Assembly: GCA_963665215.2 (NCBI GenBank)
Contig: CAXXWW010000017.1
Span: forward strand, 682,001 to 746,000
Direction: 5' to 3'
DNA: 64,000 bases
Source: G963665215 sp963665215
GTDB taxonomy: Bacteria; Chloroflexota; Dehalococcoidia; Lucifugimonadales; CAUZJF01
Shown here: one piece after another, positions 12,225-21,044 of the stretch
How the letters are laid out: every line of letters starts with the position of its first letter
Position numbering within the stretch: position 1 is the first letter of the stretch
Translations under genes and position numbers: made by a program
The notes under the pieces: generated by a model
The model's database searches: none
Told to the model about the DNA's origin: nothing
What the model saw: the letters and a program-made list of their open reading frames with translations, nothing else

Positions 12225-12248
12225 GGCCCCGCCGGTGGGGGCGGGGCC
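12225..12248. terminator. Strong GC hairpin after the DUF151 gene
   Basis: GGCCCCGCC and GGCGGGGCC form a 9-bp stem with a 6-nt loop. It lies 36 nt past the end of the nuclease gene on the minus strand. The following minus-strand bases are pyrimidine-rich (CTCTCCTTT) rather than a pure T-run. Confidence 0.5.
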
Positions 12249-12283
12249 AATATCTCGCCGGCTATTCCAGGTGGTCTACCGGC

Positions 12284-12877
12284 TCAGCTAGTCTCGGGAG
12301 GGCTAGTCTCGGGAGGGCTCGCCTCAGGTGGAGTCGTCCCCTCACGGCCCAGATCATCTAGGTTCAGTGTCTCGATAAAATTGGTGAAGGCCGAGAGACT
12401 CTTCAGCTCCTCGTCCCTCACGGGGCCCGGCGCGTCGTCGGGGTTGCCGGAGATGACGGGCTTGCCCGTCTCCTCGTCCAATCGGACGCCTGCCTTTTCC
12501 ACCACCTTGTCGTCGGCGAAGATGGGCGCGTCGCTACGCACGGCCAGCGCGATGGCATCGCTGGGGCGGGAGTCCACCTCCATCGTGGTCCCGTTGAACT
12601 GGAGCACTATCTTCGCAAAGAAGGTGTCGTCGTTGAGCTCGGACACAACGACACGACTCACCGTCGCGCCCAGCGAGGCAATGACGGACCGCAACAGGTC
12701 GTGCGTAAGAGGGCGGGGCGCAGCCACGTCCTGCAGCTTCATCGCGATAGATTCGGCCTCGGAAGCGCCTATCCATATGGGAAGATACCGGTTCGAGTCT
12801 TTCTCTCGCAGGATTACGACCCTCTGGGCATAGTTCTGAACGCTCACCCGGATGCTATCGATGACCATTTCCAACAT
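12284..12877 (-). CDS. Bifunctional nuclease family protein (DUF151)
   Basis: BFN/DUF151 domain protein, about 197 residues; plant homologues have both RNase and DNase activity. The conserved block is MVIDSIRVSVQNYAQRVVIL, then YLPIWIGASEAESIAMKL, DLLRSVIASLGA and SRPSDAIALAVRSDAPIF. A C-terminal acidic, proline-rich tail contains a short repeat (PPEASPPETSPPETS) not needed for the fold. The ATG at 12877 is preferred to GTG at 12886 because GGAGG lies 9 nt upstream of it. Confidence 0.88.
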   Translation of the reverse strand: MLEMVIDSIRVSVQNYAQRVVILREKDSNRYLPIWIGASEAESIAMKLQDVAAPRPLTHDLLRSVIASLGATVSRVVVSELNDDTFFAKIVLQFNGTTMEVDSRPSDAIALAVRSDAPIFADDKVVEKAGVRLDEETGKPVISGNPDDAPGPVRDEELKSLSAFTNFIETLNLDDLGREGTTPPEASPPETSPPETS

Positions 12878-12989
12878 TATGCCCACCCTCCTTCCCGGCG
12901 CATTAGCATTATTGTAAGTCCAGCCTGATTATGGTGTCAATCACGCATGGTCGGCTCCGGTGTGTCCGGCTGGACCGTGGTCGCGATAG

Positions 12990-13187
12990 CTATGGGGCCG
13001 GACGCCGGCTGACCACGGACTTCGCCCGCTTTTCCAAAGCTGAGCGCGATAGCAGGACCCGCCTATCGCAGACCAGGCAGCGAATTCTGATGTCGGCGCC
13101 CACCCGGACCACCTCCCACTCGTAGCCGCCGCACGGGTGGGCCTTTCGCAGCCGGACAGTGTCGCCCAGTCTGATATCCTCTACCAC
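12990..13187 (-). CDS. DUF951 family small protein
   Basis: 65 residues from GTG (VVEDIRLGDTVRLRKAHPCGG). The pattern is typical of DUF951: a basic beta-rich domain with HPCGGYEWEVVRVGADIRIRC, CLVCDRRVLL and LEKRAKS. The Cys and His spacing suggests a metal or nucleic-acid-binding knuckle (inference). Its start overlaps the pyrF stop by 7 nt, so it is probably translationally coupled. A longer open frame through this region is out-of-frame pyrF and not real. Confidence 0.8.
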   Translation of the reverse strand: MVEDIRLGDTVRLRKAHPCGGYEWEVVRVGADIRIRCLVCDRRVLLSRSALEKRAKSVVSRRPAP

Positions 13188-14017
13188 CCTTTGCCCTTCT
13201 GTTGAAGAGTCCCGTTGATACGCGCCCGAAGGTCCTCGGCTACCCTGCGGGCGGCCTGGGCGAAGTCTGCACGATCCCGCGAAGCGTAAATGATGCTGCG
13301 GGAGCTGCTCACTATCAAGTTGCGTCCGGCCGTGTCGATGCCCGCCGCCACCGAGGCGGTCAGGTCCCCACCCTGGGCACCCACGGCGGGCACCAGGATA
13401 GGCATGCTGGGGCAGAGAGCGCGGACCACCTCGAGATCCATCGGGTAGGTGGCGCCCACCACCAGGCCCACGTTTCCCCGTCGATTCCAATCGCCGGCGC
13501 GCTGTGCCACCATCTCGAAGAACCGTCTCTTGCTGCCACCTGATGAAACCCCGAGGTCCTGGAACTCGCCGGCGCCCGGATTGGAGGAGCGGCACCAGAC
13601 GAACACGCCCTTATTCGTGTACTCGAGGAAGGGCTCTAGCGCCTCACCGCCACCCCAGGCGTTGACCGTGGCGGCGTCGAATCCCCAGACGTCGAAGAGA
13701 GCCCTTGCGTAATGCTGGTTAGCGTGCCCGACGTCGCCGCGCTTGGCGTCGCTCACCACCACGACTCCCGGGGCCTCTGCACGGATGTATGAGATGGTCG
13801 CTTCCAATGCAGCAAGACCCGGCAAGCCAAGCGCCTCGTAAAACGCCATATTCGGCTTGTATGCGCAAACCAGGTCTCCGGTGGCGTCCACGATGGCCTT
13901 GTTAAAGCTCGCCACGTCCTTAATCGCCATCAGGGACGGATCGGGGTCGAGGCCCACACACAGCAATGTCCGGTTGGTCTCAGAGGCTGCTAGAAGTCGT
14001 TGGACGAATTCCGACAC
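13181..14017 (-). CDS. pyrF: Orotidine 5'-phosphate decarboxylase, type 2
   Basis: Last step of de novo UMP synthesis: decarboxylation of OMP. A TIM-barrel protein of the PyrF type-2 subfamily, 278 residues. LLCVGLDPDPSL opens the barrel, the catalytic D-K-x-x-D set is in VVSDAKRGDVG, and NAWGGGEALEPFLEY and FVWCRSSNPGAGEFQDL follow. GTG at 14017 is chosen because AAGGAG lies 7 nt upstream; ATGs at 14092 and 14053 lack a ribosome site. It heads a two-gene unit with the DUF951 gene. Confidence 0.93.
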   Translation of the reverse strand: MSEFVQRLLAASETNRTLLCVGLDPDPSLMAIKDVASFNKAIVDATGDLVCAYKPNMAFYEALGLPGLAALEATISYIRAEAPGVVVVSDAKRGDVGHANQHYARALFDVWGFDAATVNAWGGGEALEPFLEYTNKGVFVWCRSSNPGAGEFQDLGVSSGGSKRRFFEMVAQRAGDWNRRGNVGLVVGATYPMDLEVVRALCPSMPILVPAVGAQGGDLTASVAAGIDTAGRNLIVSSSRSIIYASRDRADFAQAARRVAEDLRARINGTLQQKGKGW

Positions 14018-14342
14018 ATCGGGACTCCTTGTGGCACGGGCGGTCGGGGGCATTGCGGGGAATCGTGAGATGACCACCACACGGGCGCCCATCTATAGAA
14101 TACGCGGGACTGATGCCACGGGCAAGTTGTCAGCTCCCCGGGGGGCTGCTAGCATGGTTTTGGTCCTCGAAGTGGGTTCATATAGCACCTTTTGGGGAGG
14201 TGGCAGCAGCCAGACGCAGCCCTGGGGTGGGTGGGCGGGACCAAGCACCCTGGGATGGGCGCCCCTCATGCAGGGCTAATCAGCGTTGAAATGGTTTGTG
14301 GAGTGAGTTGAAAATGTCGCGGGCGGGTAAACGGCGCCGACG
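14018..14342. other. Intergenic region between divergent pyrF and sfsA
   Basis: 325 nt without a gene. It contains one plausible promoter for pyrF and a G-rich stretch near 14190-14250. No RNA element was recognised. Confidence 0.5.
14097..14125 (-). promoter_or_regulatory. Possible pyrF promoter
   Basis: Minus-strand TTGCCC, a 17-nt spacer and TATTCT; each box matches four of six consensus bases. It lies about 80 nt upstream of the pyrF GTG. Confidence 0.35.
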
Positions 14343-15074
14343 GTGCGCCTTACCAGCTACTGCCCCAGGGGCGCTGTCATCGAGCTGAACCCATGTCTAA
14401 AGAGTGCCCGGTTCATCTCCCGCATTAACCGGTTCGCCGCTCTGGTGGTATGCGACGGACGCGAGATCGTGGCCCACGTCCCCAACTCGGGACGGCTCAG
14501 CGAGTTGCTGCACCCCGGCAACTCGATGCTGCTTGCTCCGGCCCCGGCGGGCACGGGCCGCCGGACCGCATACGATCTGGTGCTAGCGGAGGTCGACGGC
14601 GTCCTGGTGTCGGTGGATGCGCGCCTGCCCAACGCACTCCTGCATGAGGCCATTGATGCGGGCGGGTTGCCCCCGTTCGTAGGATATGATCGTCTCACCA
14701 GGGAGATCGTTTTCGGAGACAGCCGCCTGGACATCATGCTTTTTGGGGATCGCGGGCGCTGCTACCTGGAGGCCAAATCAGTTACGCTGGTCCGGGATGG
14801 CGTCGGGCTGTTTCCCGATGCCCCAACCCGCAGAGGCCGCAAGCACCTGATGTCTCTGGTGCGTGCGTCGAAACTGGGACACCGCGCCGCGGTGGTGTTT
14901 GTGATACAGCGATTTGACGCCCATGCCTTCTTAGCCAACGAGGATGCCGACCCCCTGTTCTGCCAGACGCTGCGGGAGGCAGTCCGGGGCGGCGTGGAGG
15001 TCTACGCCTACAGGTGCAGGGTATCCCGTCGGGAGGTTGAGGTCGCCGGCCGAGTGGCGGTTCGCCTCAGCTAG
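14343..15074 (+). CDS. sfsA: SfsA family DNA/RNA nuclease
   Basis: SfsA has an N-terminal OB-like domain and a PD-(D/E)xK-type nuclease domain. Seen here: FISRINRFAALVVCDGREI, HVPNSGRLSELLHPGN and YDLVLAEVDGVLVSVDARLPN. The catalytic core is SRLDIMLFGDRGRCYLEAKS (Asp, then Glu-x-Lys), followed by LFPDAPTRRGRKHLMSL. 243 residues from GTG, slightly above average. The 18-nt gap to the next gene suggests co-transcription. Confidence 0.93.
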   Translation: MRLTSYCPRGAVIELNPCLKSARFISRINRFAALVVCDGREIVAHVPNSGRLSELLHPGNSMLLAPAPAGTGRRTAYDLVLAEVDGVLVSVDARLPNALLHEAIDAGGLPPFVGYDRLTREIVFGDSRLDIMLFGDRGRCYLEAKSVTLVRDGVGLFPDAPTRRGRKHLMSLVRASKLGHRAAVVFVIQRFDAHAFLANEDADPLFCQTLREAVRGGVEVYAYRCRVSRREVEVAGRVAVRLS

Positions 15075-15092
15075 CGGGCTCGGCATAAGTGA

Positions 15093-15800
15093 GTGAGCGA
15101 CTTGACAACGCGCGCGACACTTCTGGACATATACCGGCGCATGCTGGACCGCTACGGGCCCCAGCACTGGTGGCCCGCCGAGACCCGCTTCGAGGTAATG
15201 GTGGGCGCAATCCTGACCCAATCAAGTGCCTGGGGCAACGTCGAAAAGGCGATAGCAAACCTCAGGTCGGCCGGCGCCTTGTCCCCTCCAGCCCTTCGCG
15301 GACTGTCGGAAGGGGAGCTGGCCGGGCTTGTCTACCCCTCGGGCTATTACAACGCCAAGGCACGGAAATTGAAGGCCCTCGCCGAGTACCTGGGCGCTCG
15401 GTTCGGCGACGATATCGACAGCATGGCGCGGGAGGGAGCGAGCCCCCTCAGGGCGGAGCTGATGGGCGTCCACGGCATCGGGGAGGAGACCGCTGATGAC
15501 ATCCTCCTTTACGCGGTGGGGCTACCCGTCTTCGTGGTGGACTCTTTCACCAGGCGAGTCCTTTTCCGACTGGGGCTCGCGCCGGAGAAGGGCCCATACG
15601 CCGTCTACCAAGAGCTGTTCGCGAGGCATCTGGAGCCCGACCCCGGCCAATTTGGCGAGTACCACGCATTGATGGTCCTCCATGCGAAGGACGTTTGCAA
15701 GAAGCGTCCCCTTTGCCAGGGGTGTTGTCTATTGGAGATATGCCCCACGGGGAGGGCGAACGTTTCGTCCAGTCCCTCATTACCTGAGTCCGGCTCATGA
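15093..15800 (+). CDS. Endonuclease III-like HhH-GPD DNA glycosylase
   Basis: Base-excision repair glycosylase, 235 residues. The HhH-GPD core is MVGAILTQSSAWGNVEKAI, then LMGVHGIGEETADDILLYA and PVFVVDSFTRRVL. The aspartate of VDSF is kept. The Lys used by endonuclease III for lyase chemistry (GRKTA) is Glu here (GEETA), as in monofunctional 3-methyladenine glycosylases, so AP-lyase activity is unlikely. A C-terminal 4Fe-4S loop is present as C-x5-C-x2-C-x5-C. The GTG at 15093 is the probable start. Confidence 0.88.
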   Translation: MSDLTTRATLLDIYRRMLDRYGPQHWWPAETRFEVMVGAILTQSSAWGNVEKAIANLRSAGALSPPALRGLSEGELAGLVYPSGYYNAKARKLKALAEYLGARFGDDIDSMAREGASPLRAELMGVHGIGEETADDILLYAVGLPVFVVDSFTRRVLFRLGLAPEKGPYAVYQELFARHLEPDPGQFGEYHALMVLHAKDVCKKRPLCQGCCLLEICPTGRANVSSSPSLPESGS

Positions 15801-15941
15801 CCGGCGTTCCCGCCATTTGGTCACGATCGCCAGATCTGGGCTCTCGTAACACTTTCCGTAACGGTCTCGAGACGCCTCCACCATAGAATTGATGGCAACA
15901 TTATCCCCTTCGCGTCAGCGAAGTCGTACAGGAGGCATGCA

Positions 15942-16115
15942 ATGGTGGAAGGAACGATGGCATTATCGAGGTGGCACGGCCTGCCCTTTTACGCTCGCAC
16001 CAATATCGTCGCGCTGCTCATCTATGCCCTCGTATTCGAGCTGGCTGGCGCTCTGTTAGCCCGAATCCACCGAAGGACACCGATGGACGGCGTGAGGAAA
16101 GCGGAAGGGGGGTGA
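15942..16115 (+). pseudogene. Membrane protein N-terminus cut by IS1380 copy 1
   Basis: ATG at 15942 follows a perfect AGGAGG 6 nt upstream, so this is a genuine gene start. About 39 native residues remain, including the hydrophobic helix TNIVALLIYALVFELAGALL. The frame then runs into the IS at 16056-16059 and stops at 16113-16115. The N-terminal membrane helix could come from a transporter, but too little is left to say. The missing part is not seen on the far side of the IS or elsewhere in the window. Confidence 0.7.
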
Positions 16116-17780
16116 GGGAGCTACAGGGGAAATAGCCTGGGTTCCATTTGGGGTAGGGAGGTCGGCGGACGGTCTTCATCGCCGCACAGGGGCCCCTATG
16201 GCCGTCTGCGGGAGCTGCGATGCGCGGGATGGCGAGAGAATACGCAGCAGGGAACTCTCTCGGACCGGGCTGGCACGAGTCTGCGGGGATCTTCGGTTGT
16301 CCGGTGGGTGGGTCGGTCGCCGACGGTGCCGTCAGGCCGGGAGTGGAATGGCTCGCAGCCGGGCCAAGGCGCGGCTGAACTTCTCAGCCCAAGGCCAGCG
16401 ATCCGGAAGATGCAGGGTCAACCGGCGTGCCGAGCGGGTGAGCCGTCCGGCCAGGGAGAAGAACCGCCGCCGGAGGGTCTTGGTGGTGGCTATCCGCTCT
16501 CCCAGACCGATCCGCGCCGTCCAGCGGGCCAGGTTGTGGGCCATCGTCTGGACGGCCAGCCAGGCGCCGTTGGCGGCGAAGCGGCCCGAGGGGAGATGGT
16601 TCAGCCCGACGCCGTACTTGAGGTCGCGTATGGCATTCTCGATCTCGGCGTGGCGGCGATGGTCAGCCTCCAGTTCGAGCAACTCCCCGTCCCGGTCGGT
16701 GATGAAGCCATGATAGCTGTATTTGGCGAAGAGGGCCAGTTGGGAACCGGGCGTCGGCTTCACCCGCCGGACGATGAGCCGTACCGGCGCGGCGTCCGCC
16801 TCGGCCTGGAAGGGGGTGCAGGTGGTCTCGGCCACATCGGCGGCGCCGTCCATCCAGTAAGGAATCGGCGTCCAGGCATCTTCGGGTATCGCCTCGATGA
16901 GATTGTGCAGGCTTTTGTGCTGGCGGATGGTGATGGAGAAGCGGACATCCATCTTGCGGCAGACGGATACCACGCCATGAGTGTAGAACCCGCTGTCGGC
17001 CCGTAGCGTGAGTCGTCCGTTGGCCCCGGCGTAGCGCACCCGTCCCACCGTCTCCCGCAGGAAGTGGGCGGCGCCGCGGGCGGTGTTGGCCCGGCCCTCG
17101 CGCAGCCGGGACATCAGCACGTCTCCGGTGCCGGCGGCGATGGCCAGCAGCGGGTGGTAGCCCCGCTTGCCGGTATAGCCGTGGTGGCCGGGCGCCCTCC
17201 TTGGCCAGTCCGTAGGTCTCGCAGATGGTGGAGTCCAGGTCAATGGTCAGGGGCCCGTCGCCGGGTCCCGCCCCGGCCTGCCAAGCCCGGGCCAGCAACT
17301 CGCGGCTCACCCGGTCGAGTTGACGGACGTGGCCCCACCGGAAGCTGCGCAGGAAGGTGCCCAGGGTGGATGGCGCCTTGACCGTGCCGCCCAGGGTGCA
17401 GGCCGTCCCCCCGGTGCGCAACACATCGGCGTCGTCAATGCAGTCGCCCCCAGCCAGCGCAGACGCCACCAGCGTCATCATCTTGTCGCTCGTGTTCGCC
17501 CGCCCCGGGGCATCGCCCAGGTCGAGGCGCTGCCGGACGAGTTCGGGCAGGCCGAGGTGCCGCGCCAGGGTGGCCGGAAGGAGCAGCCCGGCATTGGCCA
17601 CCAAGCGGCGGTCGTCGAAGGTGATTTGGATCCGGTCGGGGTGGTTGCGTGGCAGCATCTACTGGGTGCTCCTTTTCCGGGGCCGTTTTTTTGCTACAAA
17701 ACCATTATCCCAGAAGCACAGGAGCACCTTCTTGCCGCCTCAGGACGCTAACCCGACGCCCTCCTTCGGTGGATTCGGGC
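16059..17780 (-). mobile_element. IS1380-family element, copy 1 (defective)
   Basis: 1722 bp with perfect 19-bp terminal inverted repeats beginning GCCCGAATCCACCGAAGGA. The flanks are TTA on the left and TAA on the right, so there is no clean direct duplication. It separates a truncated membrane-protein gene from an oxidoreductase that lacks its start codon. It is one base longer than the other three copies, and that base breaks the transposase frame. Confidence 0.95.
16332..17658 (-). pseudogene. IS1380-family transposase, frameshifted (copy 1)
   Basis: Same DDE transposase as in copies 2-4 but with an extra C near 17190 (GGCCGGGCG where copy 4 has GGCGGGCG). The reading frame shifts just after the KEGAR motif. 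The first catalytic Asp lies before the shift and the second Asp and the Glu after it, so copy 1 probably cannot make an active protein and depends on the other copies. Confidence 0.9.
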
Positions 17781-17868
17781 TAATGCACAGCCGGTTCTTG
17801 ACACCGCTGGCAACGCCCTGGATGAGGCGTCGATAGATGCGCTTCGGTCTGGCCTCAGAGGACTGCTC

Positions 17869-19203
17869 TTGAGGCGCGGCGACGAAGGTTACGACGCCGC
17901 CCGGGCTATCTGGAACGGGATGATCGATAAGCGTCCCGGACTGATCGCCCAATGTACGGGCGTCGCGGACGTCATGACGGCCGTGCGCTTCGCCAGAGAG
18001 CACGAGGTGCGGCTGGCCGTCAAAGGTGGAGGCCACAGCGTGGCCGGCACCGCCCTGTGCGACGGCGGGCTCGTCATCGATTTTTCTGGGATGACGGGGG
18101 TCCACGTTGACCCTGTAGGGCGCACCGCCCGGGTCCAGCCGGGCGCGAGACTGGGTGAAGTCGACCATGAGACACAGGCCTTCGGCCTAGCCGTCCCGGC
18201 TGGAATCGTGACCACTACCGGCGTGGCGGGTCTTACGCTGGGCGGAGGGTTCGGCTGGCTCTCACCCAAGCTCGGCTTGACCTGCGACCAACTCCTCTCT
18301 GCCGACGTCGTAACCGCAGACGGGGAACTGGTCACTGCCAGCGAGGAAGAGAACGCCGACCTCTTCTGGGGCATCCGGGGCGGGGGCGGCAACTTCGGGG
18401 TCGTGACCTCGTTCCACTACAACCTCCACCCCGTCGGTCCGATCGTGCTTGCGGGGGCGGTCGTACACCCTATGGCCGACGCGGAGAGACTCCTTAAGTA
18501 CCATCGCGACTTCGTGGCCGAGGCGCCACCAGAGCTGTGCACAATCTTCGCCCTGAGATGGGCGCCGCCCGTCCCCTTCCTGCCACCGGAGCTTCACGGC
18601 AAGCCCATTGCCGCGTTCTTCATTTGCTACCAGGGACCAATAGATGAGGGCGAGCGGGTCCTGAAGGACCTCCGCCGGTTCGGCGATCCCCTGGCGGACG
18701 TCGTCATGCCGAAGCCGTTCAGCGCCCACCAGTCGATGCTGGACGCAGTCCAGCCGCCCGGCCGCAACTACTACTGGAAGTCCGAGGACCTGCCGGATCT
18801 GACCGACGGCGCTATTAAAGTCATCGTCGAGCACGGCAACGCCATCACCTCACCTCACACCATCGTCCCGATCTTCCAGCTCGGCGGCGCGGTCGCCGAC
18901 GTGGACGAGAACGCCACGGCCTACAGTCACCGGAAGGCCGCCTACGCTCTGAACTGCAACGCCTCGTGGGAGGACGGAGACCCAGCGCCCCACGTCAAAT
19001 GGGCTCGGGACTTCTCGGAGGCCCTAGAGCCCCACTCGATGGGGGTCTATGTCAACTTCCTGGGCGAAGAGGGGGAGGACCGGGCCAAGGCCGCCTACGG
19101 GCCGGAGAAATACGCCAGGCTGGTAAGCCTAAAGGACCGTTACGACCCGATCAACTTCTTCCGCGTCAACCAGAACATCAAGCCATCCTCGCAGGGAGGT
19201 TAG
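17869..19203 (+). CDS. FAD-linked oxidoreductase, BBE type, start lost to IS
   Basis: PCMH-type flavin oxidase with a C-terminal berberine-bridge domain. The FAD-binding domain has LAVKGGGHSVAGTALCDGGL (the His is the likely covalent FAD anchor), GLTLGGGFGWLSPKLGL and GIRGGGGNFGVVTSF. The BBE tail is YGPEKYARLVSLKDRYDPIN then FFRVNQNI. Family homology begins about 17 residues upstream of the TTG at 17869 (IDALRSGLRGLLLRRGDEGY). The frame stays open into IS1380 copy 1 without ATG, GTG or TTG, so the insertion removed the native start. Expression from TTG or from a fusion is possible; otherwise it is a recent pseudogene. Confidence 0.85.
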   Translation: MRRGDEGYDAARAIWNGMIDKRPGLIAQCTGVADVMTAVRFAREHEVRLAVKGGGHSVAGTALCDGGLVIDFSGMTGVHVDPVGRTARVQPGARLGEVDHETQAFGLAVPAGIVTTTGVAGLTLGGGFGWLSPKLGLTCDQLLSADVVTADGELVTASEEENADLFWGIRGGGGNFGVVTSFHYNLHPVGPIVLAGAVVHPMADAERLLKYHRDFVAEAPPELCTIFALRWAPPVPFLPPELHGKPIAAFFICYQGPIDEGERVLKDLRRFGDPLADVVMPKPFSAHQSMLDAVQPPGRNYYWKSEDLPDLTDGAIKVIVEHGNAITSPHTIVPIFQLGGAVADVDENATAYSHRKAAYALNCNASWEDGDPAPHVKWARDFSEALEPHSMGVYVNFLGEEGEDRAKAAYGPEKYARLVSLKDRYDPINFFRVNQNIKPSSQGG

Positions 19204-19298
19204 GGGAGACGGGCGAGGGAGCCCGTCTCAGAAGTCCCTTCTACCCTGAAGAAAGGAAAGAGTCCAGCGCCCCAAATCCATCCTAGACAGTCTGAGGC

Positions 19299-19607
19299 CT
19301 AATGCGTTTGCCAGACCTCGACCTCGGCGTACTCGATCAACTCTGCGAGACGTCCAAACCACTGTTGGAACCGTTCTGCTTCGGGAGACTCTCCGAGGGA
19401 CCTCTCAAAGCGCAGGTACTCGGCCCAGTCGTCAACCTCAGCCTCGTAAACGATCCGGTCAGTTCGGCCGCTCATGAAGTCCGAGAGCACCCTGAAGCGG
19501 ACCTCTGGCCCCCCTTCCAGCAACTCCCCGAGTTGTTTGACATGCTCGATCAACGGGCCACCCTGCCCGACCTTGCCGTAGAACGTCCGGCGCTCGACCA
19601 CTGCCAT
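19299..19607 (-). CDS. Small hypothetical protein, possible dimeric alpha/beta-barrel
   Basis: 102 residues from ATG at 19607 (MAVVERRTFYGKVG), with AAGGAG 8 nt upstream. No firm family assignment. The alternation of strands and helices (RRTFYGKVG, IEHVKQLGELLE, VRFRVLSDFMSGRTDRIVYE, WAEYLRFERSL) resembles NIPSNAP/ferredoxin-like dimeric alpha-beta barrels. It lies downstream of a decayed aminotransferase fragment on the same strand. Confidence 0.6.
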   Translation of the reverse strand: MAVVERRTFYGKVGQGGPLIEHVKQLGELLEGGPEVRFRVLSDFMSGRTDRIVYEAEVDDWAEYLRFERSLGESPEAERFQQWFGRLAELIEYAEVEVWQTH

Positions 19608-19689
19608 GACTGTGACTCCTTCCATTGTTCATCATCAGATGGACCAGGACTATGTGCCCTGCGCCATCAAATGTACGACGTCTCACCAT

Positions 19690-19864
19690 CACCTCAAGCG
19701 TCCATCAGTGCAAATCCGGAAGCTCTTGCCGTTGAACGTCCTCCCCCCAGTCGAACACGGTGTCCCCCACCAGGAAGCCTCTGTCTCCCGGTGTCTCCCG
19801 GGCCGATTTTGACCTGGCTGAGCGGCACCCATTCGCCGTTCAAGTACGCTGAGTAGCCCGCCAT
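19690..19864 (-). pseudogene. Decayed N-terminus of a class IV aminotransferase
   Basis: A second, broken copy of the start of the neighbouring aminotransferase. From ATG at 19864, with GGAGGG upstream, it reads MAGYSAYLNGEWVPLSQVKI, matching MAEYTSFFNGEWVPYSQVKI of the intact gene. A frameshift leads to DRGFLVGDTVFD and another to RTFNGKSFRI, both matching the intact gene in order. Homology ends near 19690. Confidence 0.85.
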
Positions 19865-19895
19865 CTTTGCCCTCCGTGTGGCCTCGTATACCCCG

Positions 19896-20813
19896 TTAGC
19901 CGGTCGTCTCCTCTTTTTCCGCGAATTGCATAGCTTGCCCTACGATGTCGACGCCAACCGCCTCACTCCAGGCGGCCAGGAGCTGCTGAGAGATGGGGCC
20001 GGGCTTGCCGTCGCCTATTACCCGGCGGTCCACCTGGGTCATGGGCAATACGCACGGACTTGTCGTGGACAAGAACGCCTCGTCGGCGTTATACAGGTCG
20101 TAGGGCTGCAGGTCTTCCTCAATCGCAGGGATGTCGAGCTGCCGGGCCAGATCGAAGACCATGCCCCGGGAGACCCCCTGTAGCATGGCGCTGTCCACGG
20201 GACTGGAGATTACGCCGCCCGAGACGATGAAGACATTGCTCCCGGTGCTCTCGGTTACGTTGCCACGATCGTCTCTCAGGATGGCGAACGCCCCCGGCTC
20301 CAAGTCGTTGGCCTCCAGGTCGGCAAGGACGAAATTCATCCGGCTCCAGTGCTTGATCTTCGGGTCCAGGGCCTCGGGGGTGTAGCTCCGGGTCCTGGTG
20401 ATCACGCCGTGTACCCCTACCGTGTACCCCTTAGCAGACTGGCCGAAGCCGACGGGAACGACCCTCACGCACACTGTCGCATTGCCCGGCTCGTTAACTC
20501 TCCCGGTGCCGCGAGTCACGAACTGCGTGTACGTGTAGTCGCCCACCTCCGCACGCTGGCCCTCATTACGGGCTATGACCTCCTCGGTGATCCCCGTCAT
20601 CTCCTCGGGGGAAAAGCCCGGGTCGATGCGCACGTACTTGAGGGACCTGTACAGCCGGTCGATGTGTTGCTTGAGCCTGAACGGCTTGCCGTTGAAGGTG
20701 CGCCCGGTATCGAACACTACGTCGCCCATCGAGAAGCCCCGGTCGGAGGGGTCGATCTTTACCTGGCTATACGGTACCCACTCGCCGTTGAAGAAAGATG
20801 TATACTCGGCCAT
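19896..20813 (-). CDS. Class IV (branched-chain/D-amino-acid type) aminotransferase
   Basis: PLP enzyme of fold type IV, about 305 residues from ATG at 20813 (MAEYTSFFNGEWVPYSQ). Conserved pieces: DRGFSMGDVVFDTGRTFNGK, the PLP lysine region DPKIKHWSRMNFVLADLEAN, and the cofactor phosphate site NVTESTGSNVFIVSGGVI, plus SRGMVFDLARQL. The precise substrate (branched-chain keto acid, D-amino acid or aminodeoxychorismate-like) cannot be decided. The frame extends to 20873 but the upstream part lacks homology. A truncated paralogue lies just downstream. Confidence 0.88.
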   Translation of the reverse strand: MAEYTSFFNGEWVPYSQVKIDPSDRGFSMGDVVFDTGRTFNGKPFRLKQHIDRLYRSLKYVRIDPGFSPEEMTGITEEVIARNEGQRAEVGDYTYTQFVTRGTGRVNEPGNATVCVRVVPVGFGQSAKGYTVGVHGVITRTRSYTPEALDPKIKHWSRMNFVLADLEANDLEPGAFAILRDDRGNVTESTGSNVFIVSGGVISSPVDSAMLQGVSRGMVFDLARQLDIPAIEEDLQPYDLYNADEAFLSTTSPCVLPMTQVDRRVIGDGKPGPISQQLLAAWSEAVGVDIVGQAMQFAEKEETTG

Positions 20814-20924
20814 GTCCGCCTCCCTGGCTATGGAGCTGCCCATATCGTCGGGCAAAGTCCGGCACTTGCCCAACGATGTCGTGTGCTTGCGCCGTCCCCA
20901 CCCCCGGCGATGGGCGGCATTTTA

Positions 20925-20950
20925 GCCGGAATTCCCCATATCAAGCTGCC
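20925..20950. repeat. 26-bp near-repeat A upstream of the aminotransferase
   Basis: AGCCGGAATTCCCCATATCA plus AGCTGC (+ strand) matches 23 of 26 bases at 24262-24287. It lies about 110 nt upstream of the minus-strand aminotransferase start. On the plus strand both copies could encode IPHIKL. Confidence 0.6.
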
Positions 20951-21044
20951 TGGAGCCAAGCACCTCACCATCCTCGACGAGAGCCATGGTAGTATCGCCC
21001 ACGAACGCCCTCAACTGAGCGCCTTGCATAATTCAAAAAGACGC

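Noticed and set aside
12990..13595. 201-codon gene covering the DUF951 region
   Set aside because: Only the last 65 codons match DUF951; the rest is out-of-frame pyrF.
16198..17006. Repeated 171- and 232-codon frames opposite the transposase in every IS1380 copy
   Set aside because: Identical shadows of the GC-rich transposase in the opposite strand; no motifs or ribosome sites.
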